Made by a program: the position numbers and the translations under genes. This document shows positions 9,689 through 18,041 of a DNA stretch of 64,000 bases, piece after piece. This DNA is from Deminuibacter soli (GTDB taxonomy: Bacteria > Bacteroidota > Bacteroidia > Chitinophagales > Chitinophagaceae), in NCBI RefSeq assembly GCF_003412455.1, contig NZ_QTJU01000006.1:1-64000 (forward strand). The letters run 5' to 3'. The stretch's first letter is position 1, and every line of letters starts with the position of its first letter. The notes beneath the pieces are model-generated. The model searched no databases. It was not told the origin of the DNA and worked only from the letters and a program-made list of their open reading frames with translations.

Positions 9689-10129
9689 TTGCTTTACCGG
9701 CAGCTGGGCCATGAGCCGGAAGTACTGCTGGTACATCCGGGCGGGCCATTTTTTGCCCGTAAGGATGCCGGCTGGTGGACTATCCCGAAGGGAGAATATA
9801 CAGACGAAGAAACAGCACAGGATGCTGCGATACGCGAGTTTGAAGAAGAAACCGGCTACCGGCCCGCAGGCCCGTTCAGGGAACTGGGCAGTATACGCCA
9901 GAAAGGCGGCAAAACTGTTTATTGCTGGGCTGCAGCAGGAGACTTTGATACAAACCAGCTGCACAGCAACACCTTCACCATAGAATGGCCGCCACGCTCA
10001 GGCAAACAGGCCAGCTTCCCCGAAGTTGACCGGGCTGAATGGATGAGCGTGGATACCGCACGCGGCAAAATAAATGAACAACAGGCCGCTTTTCTCGACA
10101 GGCTTATGGCACTGCTTGCATCACAGTAA
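9689..10129 (+). CDS. NUDIX hydrolase, start codon unclear
   Basis: Small pyrophosphohydrolase of the NUDIX family. It has a complete Nudix box (G-x5-E-x7-REFEEETG) beginning at GEYTDEETAQ and the HPGGPFF and WTIPKGE motifs usual for this subfamily. The coordinates given start at a TTG (146 residues), but the family normally begins MKxSAGILLYR. The in-frame codons just upstream read ATC AAA ACA AGC GCA GGC ATA TTG (ATC at 9668), so the expected initiator position holds ATC, not ATG. The gene may use a rare start, be mutated, or carry a base error. It directly follows the repeat array. The substrate is unknown; enzymes of this shape act on nucleoside diphosphate derivatives. Confidence 0.85.
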   Translation: MLYRQLGHEPEVLLVHPGGPFFARKDAGWWTIPKGEYTDEETAQDAAIREFEEETGYRPAGPFRELGSIRQKGGKTVYCWAAAGDFDTNQLHSNTFTIEWPPRSGKQASFPEVDRAEWMSVDTARGKINEQQAAFLDRLMALLASQ

Positions 10130-10258
10130 CCGGCCTCCAACAATCGTTAGTCGGCCCAGGGCGAAGACAGGATAAGATCGCAGAAAACCAATGAAGTACC
10201 GCTGGAAAACAAAAAAGCATTCGCAGGCATTGGTCTTGGCGCTGTGCAGTAACAGCGG

Positions 10259-10483
10259 TTATTCATAATCAAAATCATCTCCCTGCAACGCGGGCCTGTC
10301 CCAGTTATCTTCTTCATCATATACATCTTCGTCCAGTTCGGGTTTGCGCTCGGGCAATGGCAATGGAGGGGTATTGTCTGGTGATTTGCCGGGGATAGCG
10401 GAAGTGAGGTGGCCAGACTGGCTATTGGCGTTTCCTCCTTCTTTACCGGCACCTCCGGGATGAATTGGTTCAACGGTAGCCAT
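10259..10483 (-). CDS. Small acidic protein of unknown function
   Basis: 74 residues from ATG 10483 (MATVEPIHPGGAGKEGGN). It has a Gly/Asn/Ser-rich first half, a Pro-rich centre (TPPLPLPERKPEL) and a very acidic tail with DEDVYDEEDNW and GDDFDYE. The composition suggests a disordered cytoplasmic protein. No signal peptide or membrane segment is seen. A longer frame to 10624 exists, but its extra part has no protein character. The 231 bp to the next gene hold nothing I recognise. Confidence 0.55.
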   Translation of the reverse strand: MATVEPIHPGGAGKEGGNANSQSGHLTSAIPGKSPDNTPPLPLPERKPELDEDVYDEEDNWDRPALQGDDFDYE

Positions 10484-10715
10484 AATAGTATGTTTAAGAA
10501 TTCTACCGGAAAAATAATGCCAGAATAGCACCCCATGAATGCACCCGCTTTTTATGCTCAAAATACAACCGTTTGAGCGCCACTCCAGCATCGTCCGGAG
10601 ATCGTCCGACCTTCGTCCGGGCATCGTTCAGGGAAAACCGGGAAATTGCGTGGTTAACAGCCCTGTTTCCGGCCATCCCTCCCCTTCAGGTGGTATGGCT
10701 CCCTATTCATTATTT

Positions 10716-11768
10716 TCAGGCTTCTGCGGGCTTATTTTGCAGCGCCTTGCGCACTGCAGGGGCCACCACCGTACCAAACAGCCTGATGGAATGCAACAGG
10801 CGATCATGCGCCAGGTCTTTCCCGGTAATCAATTGTCCTAAAAAGCGGGTATTGTTAAACTGGCTGTGCAGGTGTAATAATTTGGCCGTTACCTCTTCCG
10901 GGTTGCCCACCAGCAAAGAGCCGCGTGGTGAACGCATGTACTCATACTGTTCTCTTGAAAGCGGCGACCAGCCTCTTTCGCGGCCAATGCGGTTCATCAA
11001 TGCCTGGTATACGGGCCAGTATTCATCAGCTGCCTGCTGCGAATCGTCTGCAATATGCATGTGCATATTTAAAGCCAGCTGCAGTTGTTGAACATTGTGC
11101 CCTGCACGTTCGGCAGATTTGCGGTACAAATCCACCATCGGCAAAAACTGTTCGGGATTGCTGCCCAGTATAGCAATGGTTACGGGCAGGTTTAAACTGC
11201 CGGCCCTTACCATTGAAGCAGGGGTGCCGCCTACGGCTATCCAGATGGGCAACTGTTGCTGTAAAGGACGCGGGTAAATGCCTTTGTCCTGTATCGGTGC
11301 GCGTAAATGTCCGGTCCATGTAATGCGTTCGCGCTGGTTAATCTGTAGCAGCAGGTCGAGTTTTTCTGCAAACAGCTCGTCATAGTCTTCCAGCTTGTTA
11401 CCAAACAGGGGAAACGATTCAATAAACGAGCCCCTGCCTGCCATAATCTCGGCACGGCCGCCGGAAAGCAGATCGAGTGTGGCAAAATGCTGAAAGGTTC
11501 TTACCGGGTCGGCAGAACTCAATACAGTGACAGCGCTTGACAGGCGCAGCTTTTTAGTAATGGTGGCAATACCTGCCAGCGCCACTTCAGGTGCAGCTAT
11601 CACAAAATCGGGCCGGTGATGTTCACCTAAAGCAAACACATCCAGTCCCAGCTCATCCGCCAGTTTGGCTTCTTCCAGCAATTGGGCCATACGTTGTGCT
11701 GCCAGCACTGCCCCGCCTGCTACTCCCTCCGGTTGCATATCACCAAAAGTGCTTAATCCCAGTTCCAT
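10716..11768 (-). CDS. LLM-class flavin-dependent oxidoreductase
   Basis: 350-residue luciferase-like monooxygenase fold. The start MELGLSTFGDMQPEGVAGG is followed by the conserved LADELGLDVFALGEHHRPDF, then RTFQHFATLDLLSGGRAEIMAGRGSFIESFPLFG and PIWIAVGGTPASMVRAG. These belong to the F420/FMN TIM-barrel family that uses reduced flavin to oxidise small organic compounds. Length and motifs are normal. It is transcribed alone; the substrate is not predictable. Confidence 0.9.
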   Translation of the reverse strand: MELGLSTFGDMQPEGVAGGAVLAAQRMAQLLEEAKLADELGLDVFALGEHHRPDFVIAAPEVALAGIATITKKLRLSSAVTVLSSADPVRTFQHFATLDLLSGGRAEIMAGRGSFIESFPLFGNKLEDYDELFAEKLDLLLQINQRERITWTGHLRAPIQDKGIYPRPLQQQLPIWIAVGGTPASMVRAGSLNLPVTIAILGSNPEQFLPMVDLYRKSAERAGHNVQQLQLALNMHMHIADDSQQAADEYWPVYQALMNRIGRERGWSPLSREQYEYMRSPRGSLLVGNPEEVTAKLLHLHSQFNNTRFLGQLITGKDLAHDRLLHSIRLFGTVVAPAVRKALQNKPAEA

Positions 11769-11915
11769 AGCTTGTCCTTTTTTTAGTACCTGTAAATTTA
11801 CGCCGAATCAGCAGAGCAGGGCAGTATCCTGTGGGATACCGGTTGGATGGTTTGACTGTTTGATGGCTGAATGGTTCAGTATTTCCTGTTGCTTGTTCAA
11901 TATTCGCCATTCCTT

Positions 11916-11923
11916 TATTTTTG
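11916..11923 (+). promoter_or_regulatory. Bacteroidota-type promoter for the 11997 gene
   Basis: TATTTTTG at 11916-11923 fits the -7 element TAnnTTTG, with TTG at 11893-11895 twenty bases upstream. Transcription would start near 11930, some 65 nt before the ATG at 11997. The flanking DNA (11847-11880) holds words such as GGTTGGATGGTTTGACTG, related to the low-complexity words at 12.67 kb. Confidence 0.5.
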
Positions 11924-11996
11924 CGGCACAAAATCAACTATTTCCATCTTGCACCAGCACCTGGTCAATGCTGACTGACACCATGAATTTGTAAAT

Positions 11997-12614
11997 ATGA
12001 AACGACGCAATCAGGCAACATGCTTCTTCCTCCTGTTCTTTTTTTCAGTTTGTGCAGTACGCGCACAATATGTGCAACCAGAACGTGACGATACCATCCG
12101 CATTTATGCTAAAACACCGTTCGACACCCTGGCAGCAAGGGCTGCACTTGCAGAAGGCAACGGCACCATTAAAGGCGTGGCGTTTACCCGCGCCAAAAAC
12201 AATAAAATGGCCATCACCGGGCAAAAGCTGTATGCCAATAAAATGACCGTGATCCTGTTCCCGGTTACCCCTTACCTCGAAGAATACCTCGATCTCAAAA
12301 AGAAAGAGAATCCCAAAAAACTGAAATACGTATACATCGATCCCAATGCCTGGCGCTTCAGGCTTACTGCCGTTACCAACAGCACGGGCGAGTTTACCTT
12401 TCCTAAAATGAAACCCGGTAAATATTACCTCGAAGGCATTTTAAACTGGAACACATCCGGCTATTACAACCAGTATACCGGCAGCGGTTACGGTTACGGC
12501 GGCACAACCGATTACTACGAGCGCAAGTACTACACTGTTGAACATGCAGATAAACTGTACAAGTACGTTGAAGTAACAAAAGACGGCGAAGTGGTAGAGG
12601 TAAAACTGAAATAA
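11997..12614 (+). CDS. Exported protein with carboxypeptidase-regulatory-like fold
   Basis: 205 residues with a signal peptide (MKRRNQATCFFLLFFFSVCAVRAQ). Residues 55-75 (GNGTIKGVAFTRAKNNK) and TNSTGEFTFPKMKPGKYYLEG near 125-145 match the pattern of a transthyretin-like or CarboxypepD_reg domain, here interrupted by a Lys-rich insertion (LDLKKKENPKKLKYV). A Gly/Tyr-rich loop (YTGSGYGYGGTTDYYE) precedes the end. Periplasmic or surface location is likely; function unknown. Confidence 0.7.
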   Translation: MKRRNQATCFFLLFFFSVCAVRAQYVQPERDDTIRIYAKTPFDTLAARAALAEGNGTIKGVAFTRAKNNKMAITGQKLYANKMTVILFPVTPYLEEYLDLKKKENPKKLKYVYIDPNAWRFRLTAVTNSTGEFTFPKMKPGKYYLEGILNWNTSGYYNQYTGSGYGYGGTTDYYERKYYTVEHADKLYKYVEVTKDGEVVEVKLK

Positions 12615-12895
12615 CCGGCAGCAGCCTTTACTGCACATACCGCTTTCTGAATGCAGAAGGGTGCTCTCCCGTTAATTGTTTCATGGTTCAATTGTTTCAT
12701 GGTTACATGGTTGGATGGTTTTATTGCTGTTGGATATTTATCGCAATTTGTTGCGTTCGCCCCTGGTTACCATAAAAAAGGGGGCTTAAAGGGGGAAAAC
12801 GGAAAAGTCCACGTGTCATCTGTGCAAAACATTGTATTATTGTACATCCTGCGAGCAGCTTGCAGGCACAATAACTCAGGACGAACTACTACCAT
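12615..12895. other. Intergenic region with GTTTCATGGTT-type low-complexity words
   Basis: It contains TTGTTTCATGGTT, CAATTGTTTCATGG and TTACATGGTTGGATGG (12666-12720), built like the micro-repeats at 2781-2812 and 11847-11880. The rest shows no gene; a promoter for 12896 is not obvious. Confidence 0.45.
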
Positions 12896-13396
12896 ATGGC
12901 ACAATCGTATAACGCTAATTTTGGCGAACTCATTTTGATGGAAACACCACAGGAGATTTCTATGTGGAGTGGCAACGTTCATATAGATGCCGCCGGCTTT
13001 TCGGGAGAAGTGCCGGTGTATATTCATACACATGGCAATGAAATAAGCGCGGCCTCCATTCTCTTTGTAGAAAAGATTGTAGCTGATATCGACAGCTGTT
13101 TAATTAACGGCCTGCTGTTTATTAAACAAACCCTGCAGAAAGATCCCGAAGGGCACAACATTACGGAAGACGAGGTAGACTGGCTTGATCTTCCGCCCGA
13201 GGAATTTCCTGTAGACCTGCCTGAGCTTATTTTTTATGAAGACAGCGAGGAATGGATGCTGCGTTTTGCAGAAGGCCAGTTTGCCATATGCGATCCCTTT
13301 GGTATTGCCGTACTGTTTCAGCAAACCGAACCGGTGGCGCTGGAAGACCTCTCAGACGGCAATGAAACATCAGACGACAACGAGATTGTGGAATAA
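12896..13396 (+). CDS. Cytoplasmic acidic protein of unknown function
   Basis: 166 residues, no signal peptide. The centre (SGEVPVYIHTHGNEISAASILFVEKIVADID) and the acidic second half (DEVDWLDLPPEEFPVDLPELIFYEDSEEWMLRFAEG) look like a compact alpha/beta domain; the tail (DLSDGNETSDDNEIVE) is likely disordered. The general build recalls SMI1/KNR4-like or DUF2262-type proteins, some of which act as immunity proteins, but I see no decisive motif. It ends 11 bp before the sulfurtransferase start, so the two may be co-transcribed. Confidence 0.6.
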   Translation: MAQSYNANFGELILMETPQEISMWSGNVHIDAAGFSGEVPVYIHTHGNEISAASILFVEKIVADIDSCLINGLLFIKQTLQKDPEGHNITEDEVDWLDLPPEEFPVDLPELIFYEDSEEWMLRFAEGQFAICDPFGIAVLFQQTEPVALEDLSDGNETSDDNEIVE

Positions 13397-13407
13397 ACTT
13401 CGTGTAT

Positions 13408-14244
13408 ATGTCACCATTAATCGAAATTGATCAGCTTCCGGCAACCGGAACCCATACCATACTTATTGATGCACGCGGTGGTAAAGATGCCTGCCAGCGT
13501 TACCTGGAAGGCCATTTGCCCAATGCCGTTTTTGCCGATCTTGATACACACCTGGCCGCACATACCGATAACCCGGCACAGGGCGGCAGGCACCCGCTGC
13601 CAACGCTCGCTGCTTTTGCTGCACAGTTGGGCCGGTGGGGCGTTACGCCCGGCAGCCATGTAATTGTATACGACGATAAATCGGGCGCCAACAGCGCCGC
13701 ACGCCTGTGGTGGATGCTGCGCGCAATTGGACACGACAATGTGCAGGTGATCAATGGCGGACTTGCTGCCGCAAAAAAAGCAGGTATTCCCCTGCAAAAC
13801 GAAGCTTATACACCAACACCCGCAGCCCCCTATCCTGCTGAACATGATTACCTGCATACTGTTACCATTGAGGAAGTAATGCAGGCAGCCAAAGACGCTA
13901 CGAGACTGGTGATTGATGTGCGCGAAACACCCCGTTATCTCGGCCACACAGAGCCGCTTGATTTAATAGCCGGCCATATTCCCGGCGCCATTAACCTGCC
14001 GTATATAGACAACCTTGATGCAGACGGCAAATTCAAACCGGCCGAAGAACTGCTTGCTGCCTATGATGAAGCGATTGGCGATGTAAGGGATGGCAACATT
14101 ATTGTGCATTGCGGTTCAGGTGTTACTGCCTGCCACACCCTGCTGGGTATGGAATATGCCGGCATCAGCGGTCCGCAACTGTATATCGGTTCGTGGAGCG
14201 AATGGTCGCGCAGGGATTTACCGATCGGGAAAGAAGAACGGTAA
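13408..14244 (+). CDS. Thiosulfate/3-mercaptopyruvate sulfurtransferase
   Basis: 278 residues with two rhodanese domains. The N-terminal, inactive one carries DARGGKDACQRYLEGHLPNAV and DDKSGANSAARLWWMLRAIGHDNVQVINGGL. The C-terminal, active one has DVRETPRYLGHTEPLDLIAGHIPGA and the loop HCGSGVTACH. The Cys-Gly-Ser-Gly-Val-Thr-Ala loop (Cys about 235) is the mercaptopyruvate-type signature, differing from the CRxGxx loop of plain rhodaneses. I chose ATG 13408 (MSPLIEIDQLPAT) over ATG 13402 six bases earlier. It is cytoplasmic and moves sulfane sulfur to acceptors such as cyanide or thiols. Confidence 0.9.
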   Translation: MSPLIEIDQLPATGTHTILIDARGGKDACQRYLEGHLPNAVFADLDTHLAAHTDNPAQGGRHPLPTLAAFAAQLGRWGVTPGSHVIVYDDKSGANSAARLWWMLRAIGHDNVQVINGGLAAAKKAGIPLQNEAYTPTPAAPYPAEHDYLHTVTIEEVMQAAKDATRLVIDVRETPRYLGHTEPLDLIAGHIPGAINLPYIDNLDADGKFKPAEELLAAYDEAIGDVRDGNIIVHCGSGVTACHTLLGMEYAGISGPQLYIGSWSEWSRRDLPIGKEER

Positions 14245-14292
14245 ACAAGCGGCGCCATTTTCTGTTGATTACTTCCAGCCATACCAATGCAT

Positions 14293-15405
14293 ATGAACAA
14301 GCTTGCCCCTTTAGCCATACTGCTGTTTGCAGCACCTGCCACATTTGCGCAAACCGGTTTTACCAAACATATACTTAGCAGTGACTTTATTTCGGAAGGC
14401 GTTGCTGTTGCAGATGTAAACAACGATGGCCATACAGACATCATTGCCGGTGCTTACTGGTTTGAAGCACCCGACTGGACGCGCCATGAACTGGCACCCG
14501 GTAAAACCTACCGCCCCGACACACAGTTCAGCAACTCGTTTTTAAACTTTACAATGGATGTGGACCAGGATGGCTGGACAGACCTGGTGCGCTTTAGTTT
14601 GCCCGGTGAAGAAGTGGCCTGGTACCATAACCCCGGCAAACAAGGCGGCTACTGGCCCATGCATTTGCTGCTGCAACATGCAGGCAACGAATCACCCACA
14701 CTCACAGACATTGACGGAGATGGCAGACCGGATATACTTTGCAATGATTGGGTAGCCAAAGAAATGATCTGGCTACAATCACCCACCATAAAAGGTGATA
14801 CCACCTGGCAGCGGCATGTGATCAGCAATACAGGCATCAGCACTAACCGGTATACGCATGGCCTTGGCACAGCCGACATGAATGGGGATGGCAGAAAAGA
14901 CATACTCATTACCAAGGGCTGGTGGGAAACACCTGCAGACCGCACACAAACCAACTGGACCTTTCATGCCGCTGATCTTGGCGAAGACTGTTCACAAATT
15001 TACGCGCTCGATGCGCACAACCTCGTGAGTGCTTCTGCACACAAATACGGCATCTGGTGGCATCAGCAAAAAAATGACACTGCATGGGAACACCATGTGA
15101 TCTATAACCAATTCTCCCAATCACATGGCCTTGCCATGGCAGACATCAACAACGACGGGCATCCTGACCTCGTTACCGGCAAACGTTATTTTGCCCATAA
15201 CCATGAAGATCCCGGTGCATTTGATCCCGCTGTATTGTACTGGTTCGAGTACAGGCCCGGCGCCACACCATCGTGGATACCACACCTGGTAGATGATAAT
15301 TCCGGAGTTGGCTTACAGGTAGTGGTGCAGGACATCAACAAAGATGGTCTGCCCGATATTATCGTATCCAATAAAAAAGGTGTATTCTTTTTTGAGCAGA
15401 AATGA
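14293..15405 (+). CDS. Exported VCBS/FG-GAP repeat protein
   Basis: 370 residues with a signal peptide (MNKLAPLAILLFAAPATFAQ). It has at least five calcium-loop repeats of the D-x-N/D-x-D-G-x-x-D type: ADVNNDGHTDIIAG, MDVDQDGWTDLVRF, TDIDGDGRPDILC, ADMNGDGRKDILIT, ADINNDGHPDLVTG and QDINKDGLPDIIVS. These are blades of a beta-propeller. Proteins of this build often bind or cleave polysaccharides, but no catalytic domain is present. ATG 14287 two codons earlier is also possible. The gene follows the sulfurtransferase by 48 bp. Confidence 0.85.
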   Translation: MNKLAPLAILLFAAPATFAQTGFTKHILSSDFISEGVAVADVNNDGHTDIIAGAYWFEAPDWTRHELAPGKTYRPDTQFSNSFLNFTMDVDQDGWTDLVRFSLPGEEVAWYHNPGKQGGYWPMHLLLQHAGNESPTLTDIDGDGRPDILCNDWVAKEMIWLQSPTIKGDTTWQRHVISNTGISTNRYTHGLGTADMNGDGRKDILITKGWWETPADRTQTNWTFHAADLGEDCSQIYALDAHNLVSASAHKYGIWWHQQKNDTAWEHHVIYNQFSQSHGLAMADINNDGHPDLVTGKRYFAHNHEDPGAFDPAVLYWFEYRPGATPSWIPHLVDDNSGVGLQVVVQDINKDGLPDIIVSNKKGVFFFEQK

Positions 15406-15474
15406 TCGCATTTACTATGTCCATCAATCTGGCTATCACACCATTTATTCAATTCATCTCCCTGCTTCTGCAAA

Positions 15475-15517
15475 CAAACGTTTGCGTAAAAGCTGACTGA
15501 AATTACACAAACGTTTG
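15475..15517 (+). promoter_or_regulatory. Two LacI-type operators
   Basis: The perfect palindrome CAAACGTTTG occurs at 15475-15484 and again at 15508-15517, with flanking GC on the right of both. Centres lie 33 bp apart, about three helical turns, a spacing suited to two dimers or a tetramer on one face. They sit 113-155 bp upstream of the DUF3472/ricin gene. AAACG|TTT-centred palindromes are typical for LacI/GalR-family regulators; no such regulator is encoded in the window. Confidence 0.65.
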
Positions 15518-15629
15518 CCTTGTCAACTACCGCCAATCTGTACTAAATTATGATGGTGCGATCGATGCTATCCGGCTACGTGCCCGTATGCGGCTGCAAA
15601 TCTCCCCCGTTCACCATCTATTACATAAT

Positions 15630-17483
15630 ATGAAATCAACTGTACTCACCTGCCTGCTGGCATTAACGGGTATGGTGCTTAAAGCGCAGAGCAATGCAGC
15701 GCCATCTGAGCACCTGGTATTTTCTTTCGCTTCCGATGCGGTAGCCAAGATTCACAAAGTAAAGATTGTACAATCTGCCTACACCTCTTATTTCGCAGTG
15801 CACAATTACAATGGCGGTTACAATGGCTTGCAGCAAACGCCCGACAGTTCAAAAGGCAGCTCGCACACACTCATTGCATCGCTGTGGGACCCCAATACCA
15901 GCGGCGGCATTTACTCCAGCGTGTTTTATGCAGCGCCCAATACCTACACCGGTCGCTTTGGCGGCGAAGGCGACGGCTGGCAATCTATTAACCCTTATAA
16001 CTGGACACTCAACACCTGGTACAACATTGCCATCCGCTCGTGGAAATCAAAAGGCAATATGTATGTGGCCACCTTTATTCAAAACCTCAGCACCAACCAA
16101 TGGTTTCTCACCTCTATCCTGGCAGAACCTTCACCCGCCGGTTACCTTGGTTCGGGCAACGATGCATTTCTTGAAAACTGGGACGGCAGTAATGCAGCAT
16201 GGGATGGCCGCTTTAAACGCAAGGCCTTTTTTAAAGACTGCTGGAACCTGGATGCAGCCGGCAACTGGAGCAAACATACCAGCCGTTACTTCAGCGCCAA
16301 CGCCAACGATGCAGGCCGCAACGGCATTTATGACCGCGCCTTCAATGCCGGTTATGATGCAACGGAAGATGCCTATTTTATGGAACACGGTGCCGATGTA
16401 ACACCCGGTGCAGGCTTTGGAACAGGCCGCACTTTAACACTGCCCGTACAAACCAACCAGGGCACGGCACCTGTGTTAACCACGGCTTCGGTAACAGGCG
16501 TCAGCGCTTCGTATGCACCAGGAAAGATTATTGTTAACTGGACAACGGATAATACCAAAAGTCCGCAGCTGGCAGCCAAAGTAGAAATACTCAGCGGTTC
16601 AACCGTTGTACAAACTTATATTGACACCGTACCGCAACGCCGCGCCGATACCCTCACCACCTCATTGGCAGCAGGCACTTACACCGCACGCGTTACCGTA
16701 GAAGATATATTCAACGGCATGGCCACACCGGTAACCGGCACCTTCAGCATTACCAGCGGTACCACCTGGTATAAACTTAAAAACGTGTTCAGCGGCAAAT
16801 ACCTGGATGTAAAAAACAACAGCACCGCCAATTCTGCTACCCTGGTACAAAATGCAGCCAGCAGCAACTACAGCCAGCAATGGTCGTTAAGCACCGGCGG
16901 CGTAACCACCATTGTTAACCGCGGCAGCGGCAAGGCCATTGACCTGCCGGGCAGTGCGCAGGACCTGGGCACGCATCCCATTCAATACACACTGAACGGT
17001 GGCGGCACCAACCAGCAATGGCATTTAGTGGGTGCAGGCAGCGGCGCCTATCTTATACAAAGCAATATGAGCAATCATTATATACTTGATGATTCTGCCA
17101 GCAGCACCACCAACGGCACAGGCATTATATTGTATTCGTATACCGGCACCGGCACAGCCAACCAGCAATGGACCCTGGAAACCGTGAGTACACTTGCGGC
17201 CCCGCTGGCTATTGCTGCCAGTGATATGCAGGCAGCGCCCGCTTCACAGGCAGGCAATATGGATATACAGGTATACCCCAACCCGGTTACTTCCACGCTG
17301 CACGTACAACTGGGTGAAACCAAAACAGCGAAATACACGCAGCTGGTTATTACAGACCTCTCGGGTCACCGCATGAAAGTGGTCAACATCAACAACACCG
17401 GCAACATAGATGTAAGCCGTTTACAGGCAGGTCTCTATTTTATTACGGGCAATGGCGTAACCAAACAGTTTGTAAAACAATAA
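15630..17483 (+). CDS. Secreted DUF3472 / ricin-lectin protein with T9SS sorting tail
   Basis: 617 residues from ATG 15630, which opens a clear signal peptide (MKSTVLTCLLALTGMVLKAQ). Residues about 25-245 are a DUF3472 domain (YFAVHNYNGGYNGLQQTPD, RFGGEGDGWQSINPYNW, KAFFKDCW). A fibronectin/Ig-like segment follows (about 275-385, APGKIIVNWTTDNTKSPQ ... AGTYTARVTVED). Then comes a beta-trefoil ricin-type lectin domain with QxW repeats (SQQWSLSTGG, NQQWHLVGAG, NQQWTLETVS). The last 80 residues are a type IX secretion tail (VYPNPVTSTLHVQ ... DVSRLQAGLYFITGN). It is probably a cell-surface or released carbohydrate-binding protein controlled through the two upstream LacI-type operators. Confidence 0.9.
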   Translation: MKSTVLTCLLALTGMVLKAQSNAAPSEHLVFSFASDAVAKIHKVKIVQSAYTSYFAVHNYNGGYNGLQQTPDSSKGSSHTLIASLWDPNTSGGIYSSVFYAAPNTYTGRFGGEGDGWQSINPYNWTLNTWYNIAIRSWKSKGNMYVATFIQNLSTNQWFLTSILAEPSPAGYLGSGNDAFLENWDGSNAAWDGRFKRKAFFKDCWNLDAAGNWSKHTSRYFSANANDAGRNGIYDRAFNAGYDATEDAYFMEHGADVTPGAGFGTGRTLTLPVQTNQGTAPVLTTASVTGVSASYAPGKIIVNWTTDNTKSPQLAAKVEILSGSTVVQTYIDTVPQRRADTLTTSLAAGTYTARVTVEDIFNGMATPVTGTFSITSGTTWYKLKNVFSGKYLDVKNNSTANSATLVQNAASSNYSQQWSLSTGGVTTIVNRGSGKAIDLPGSAQDLGTHPIQYTLNGGGTNQQWHLVGAGSGAYLIQSNMSNHYILDDSASSTTNGTGIILYSYTGTGTANQQWTLETVSTLAAPLAIAASDMQAAPASQAGNMDIQVYPNPVTSTLHVQLGETKTAKYTQLVITDLSGHRMKVVNINNTGNIDVSRLQAGLYFITGNGVTKQFVKQ

Positions 17484-17492
17484 TAAACAGCA

Positions 17493-17533
17493 ATACTCCC
17501 CCATAATCCCTCCGGAAGCGGGGGGATTTTTTT
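17493..17533 (+). terminator. Terminator after the DUF3472 gene
   Basis: The stem TCCCCC ... GGGGGGA encloses about 18 nt containing a second small hairpin (TCCCTCCGGAAG), and is followed by TTTTTTT at 17527-17533. It separates this gene from the BlaI operon. Confidence 0.75.
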
Positions 17534-17589
17534 ATCCCTGCCGGGATACCGTTCATCACAAAAGCAGGAAAAAAAGCACCCTAGTTGCG

Positions 17590-17601
17590 AAACGTACGTT
17601 T
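17590..17601 (+). promoter_or_regulatory. Candidate BlaI operator
   Basis: The perfect 12-bp palindrome AAACGTACGTTT lies 20 bp before the blaI-like start at 17621. BlaI/MecI repressors bind short TACANNTGTA-like dyads over their own promoter. The match in position is good but the sequence is not the staphylococcal consensus, so the assignment rests on context. Confidence 0.5.
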
Positions 17602-17620
17602 TTTATCGTACCTTCATTGT

Positions 17621-18028
17621 ATGAAAGCAAAGAAACCATTGAATGCATCAGAAACAGTTCCTACAAAAACGGAGATGGACGTGCTGCAGGTATTGTGGAA
17701 ACACGGTCCTTCAACGGTTCGCTTTGTACATGATACCCTGAACGAGAAGAAAGACGATGCGGTGCAGTACACCTCTACCCTGAAGCTGATGCAGGTAATG
17801 GCAGAAAAAGGCATGCTGCTGCGTGACGACAGCAACATGAAACACATTTACAGCGCCGCGCTGGAAGAAAAAAAAACAAAAGGCAGTATGCTCAGCCGTT
17901 TTGTAGACACCATGTATGAAGGCTCGGTAAGCGGCTTAATGACGGCATTGCTGGGTAATGACAAAACATCACCCAAAGAACTGAAAGCAATTGAAGAAAT
18001 GCTGAAAAAGCTTGACAACGGTAAATAG
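17621..18028 (+). CDS. BlaI/MecI/CopY family transcriptional repressor
   Basis: 135 residues from ATG 17621 (MKAKKPLNASETVPTKTEMDVL). The winged-helix N-terminal half reads MDVLQVLWKHGPSTVRFVHDTLNEKK and YTSTLKLMQVMAEKGMLLRDD; the C-terminal dimerisation helices carry SMLSRFVDTMYEGSVSGLM, close to the BlaI cleavage and dimer region. It is expected to repress its own operon until cleaved. The M56 peptidase gene follows after 13 bp, the normal repressor/sensor-protease order. Confidence 0.93.
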   Translation: MKAKKPLNASETVPTKTEMDVLQVLWKHGPSTVRFVHDTLNEKKDDAVQYTSTLKLMQVMAEKGMLLRDDSNMKHIYSAALEEKKTKGSMLSRFVDTMYEGSVSGLMTALLGNDKTSPKELKAIEEMLKKLDNGK

Positions 18029-18041
18029 TTAAAACCAGTAT

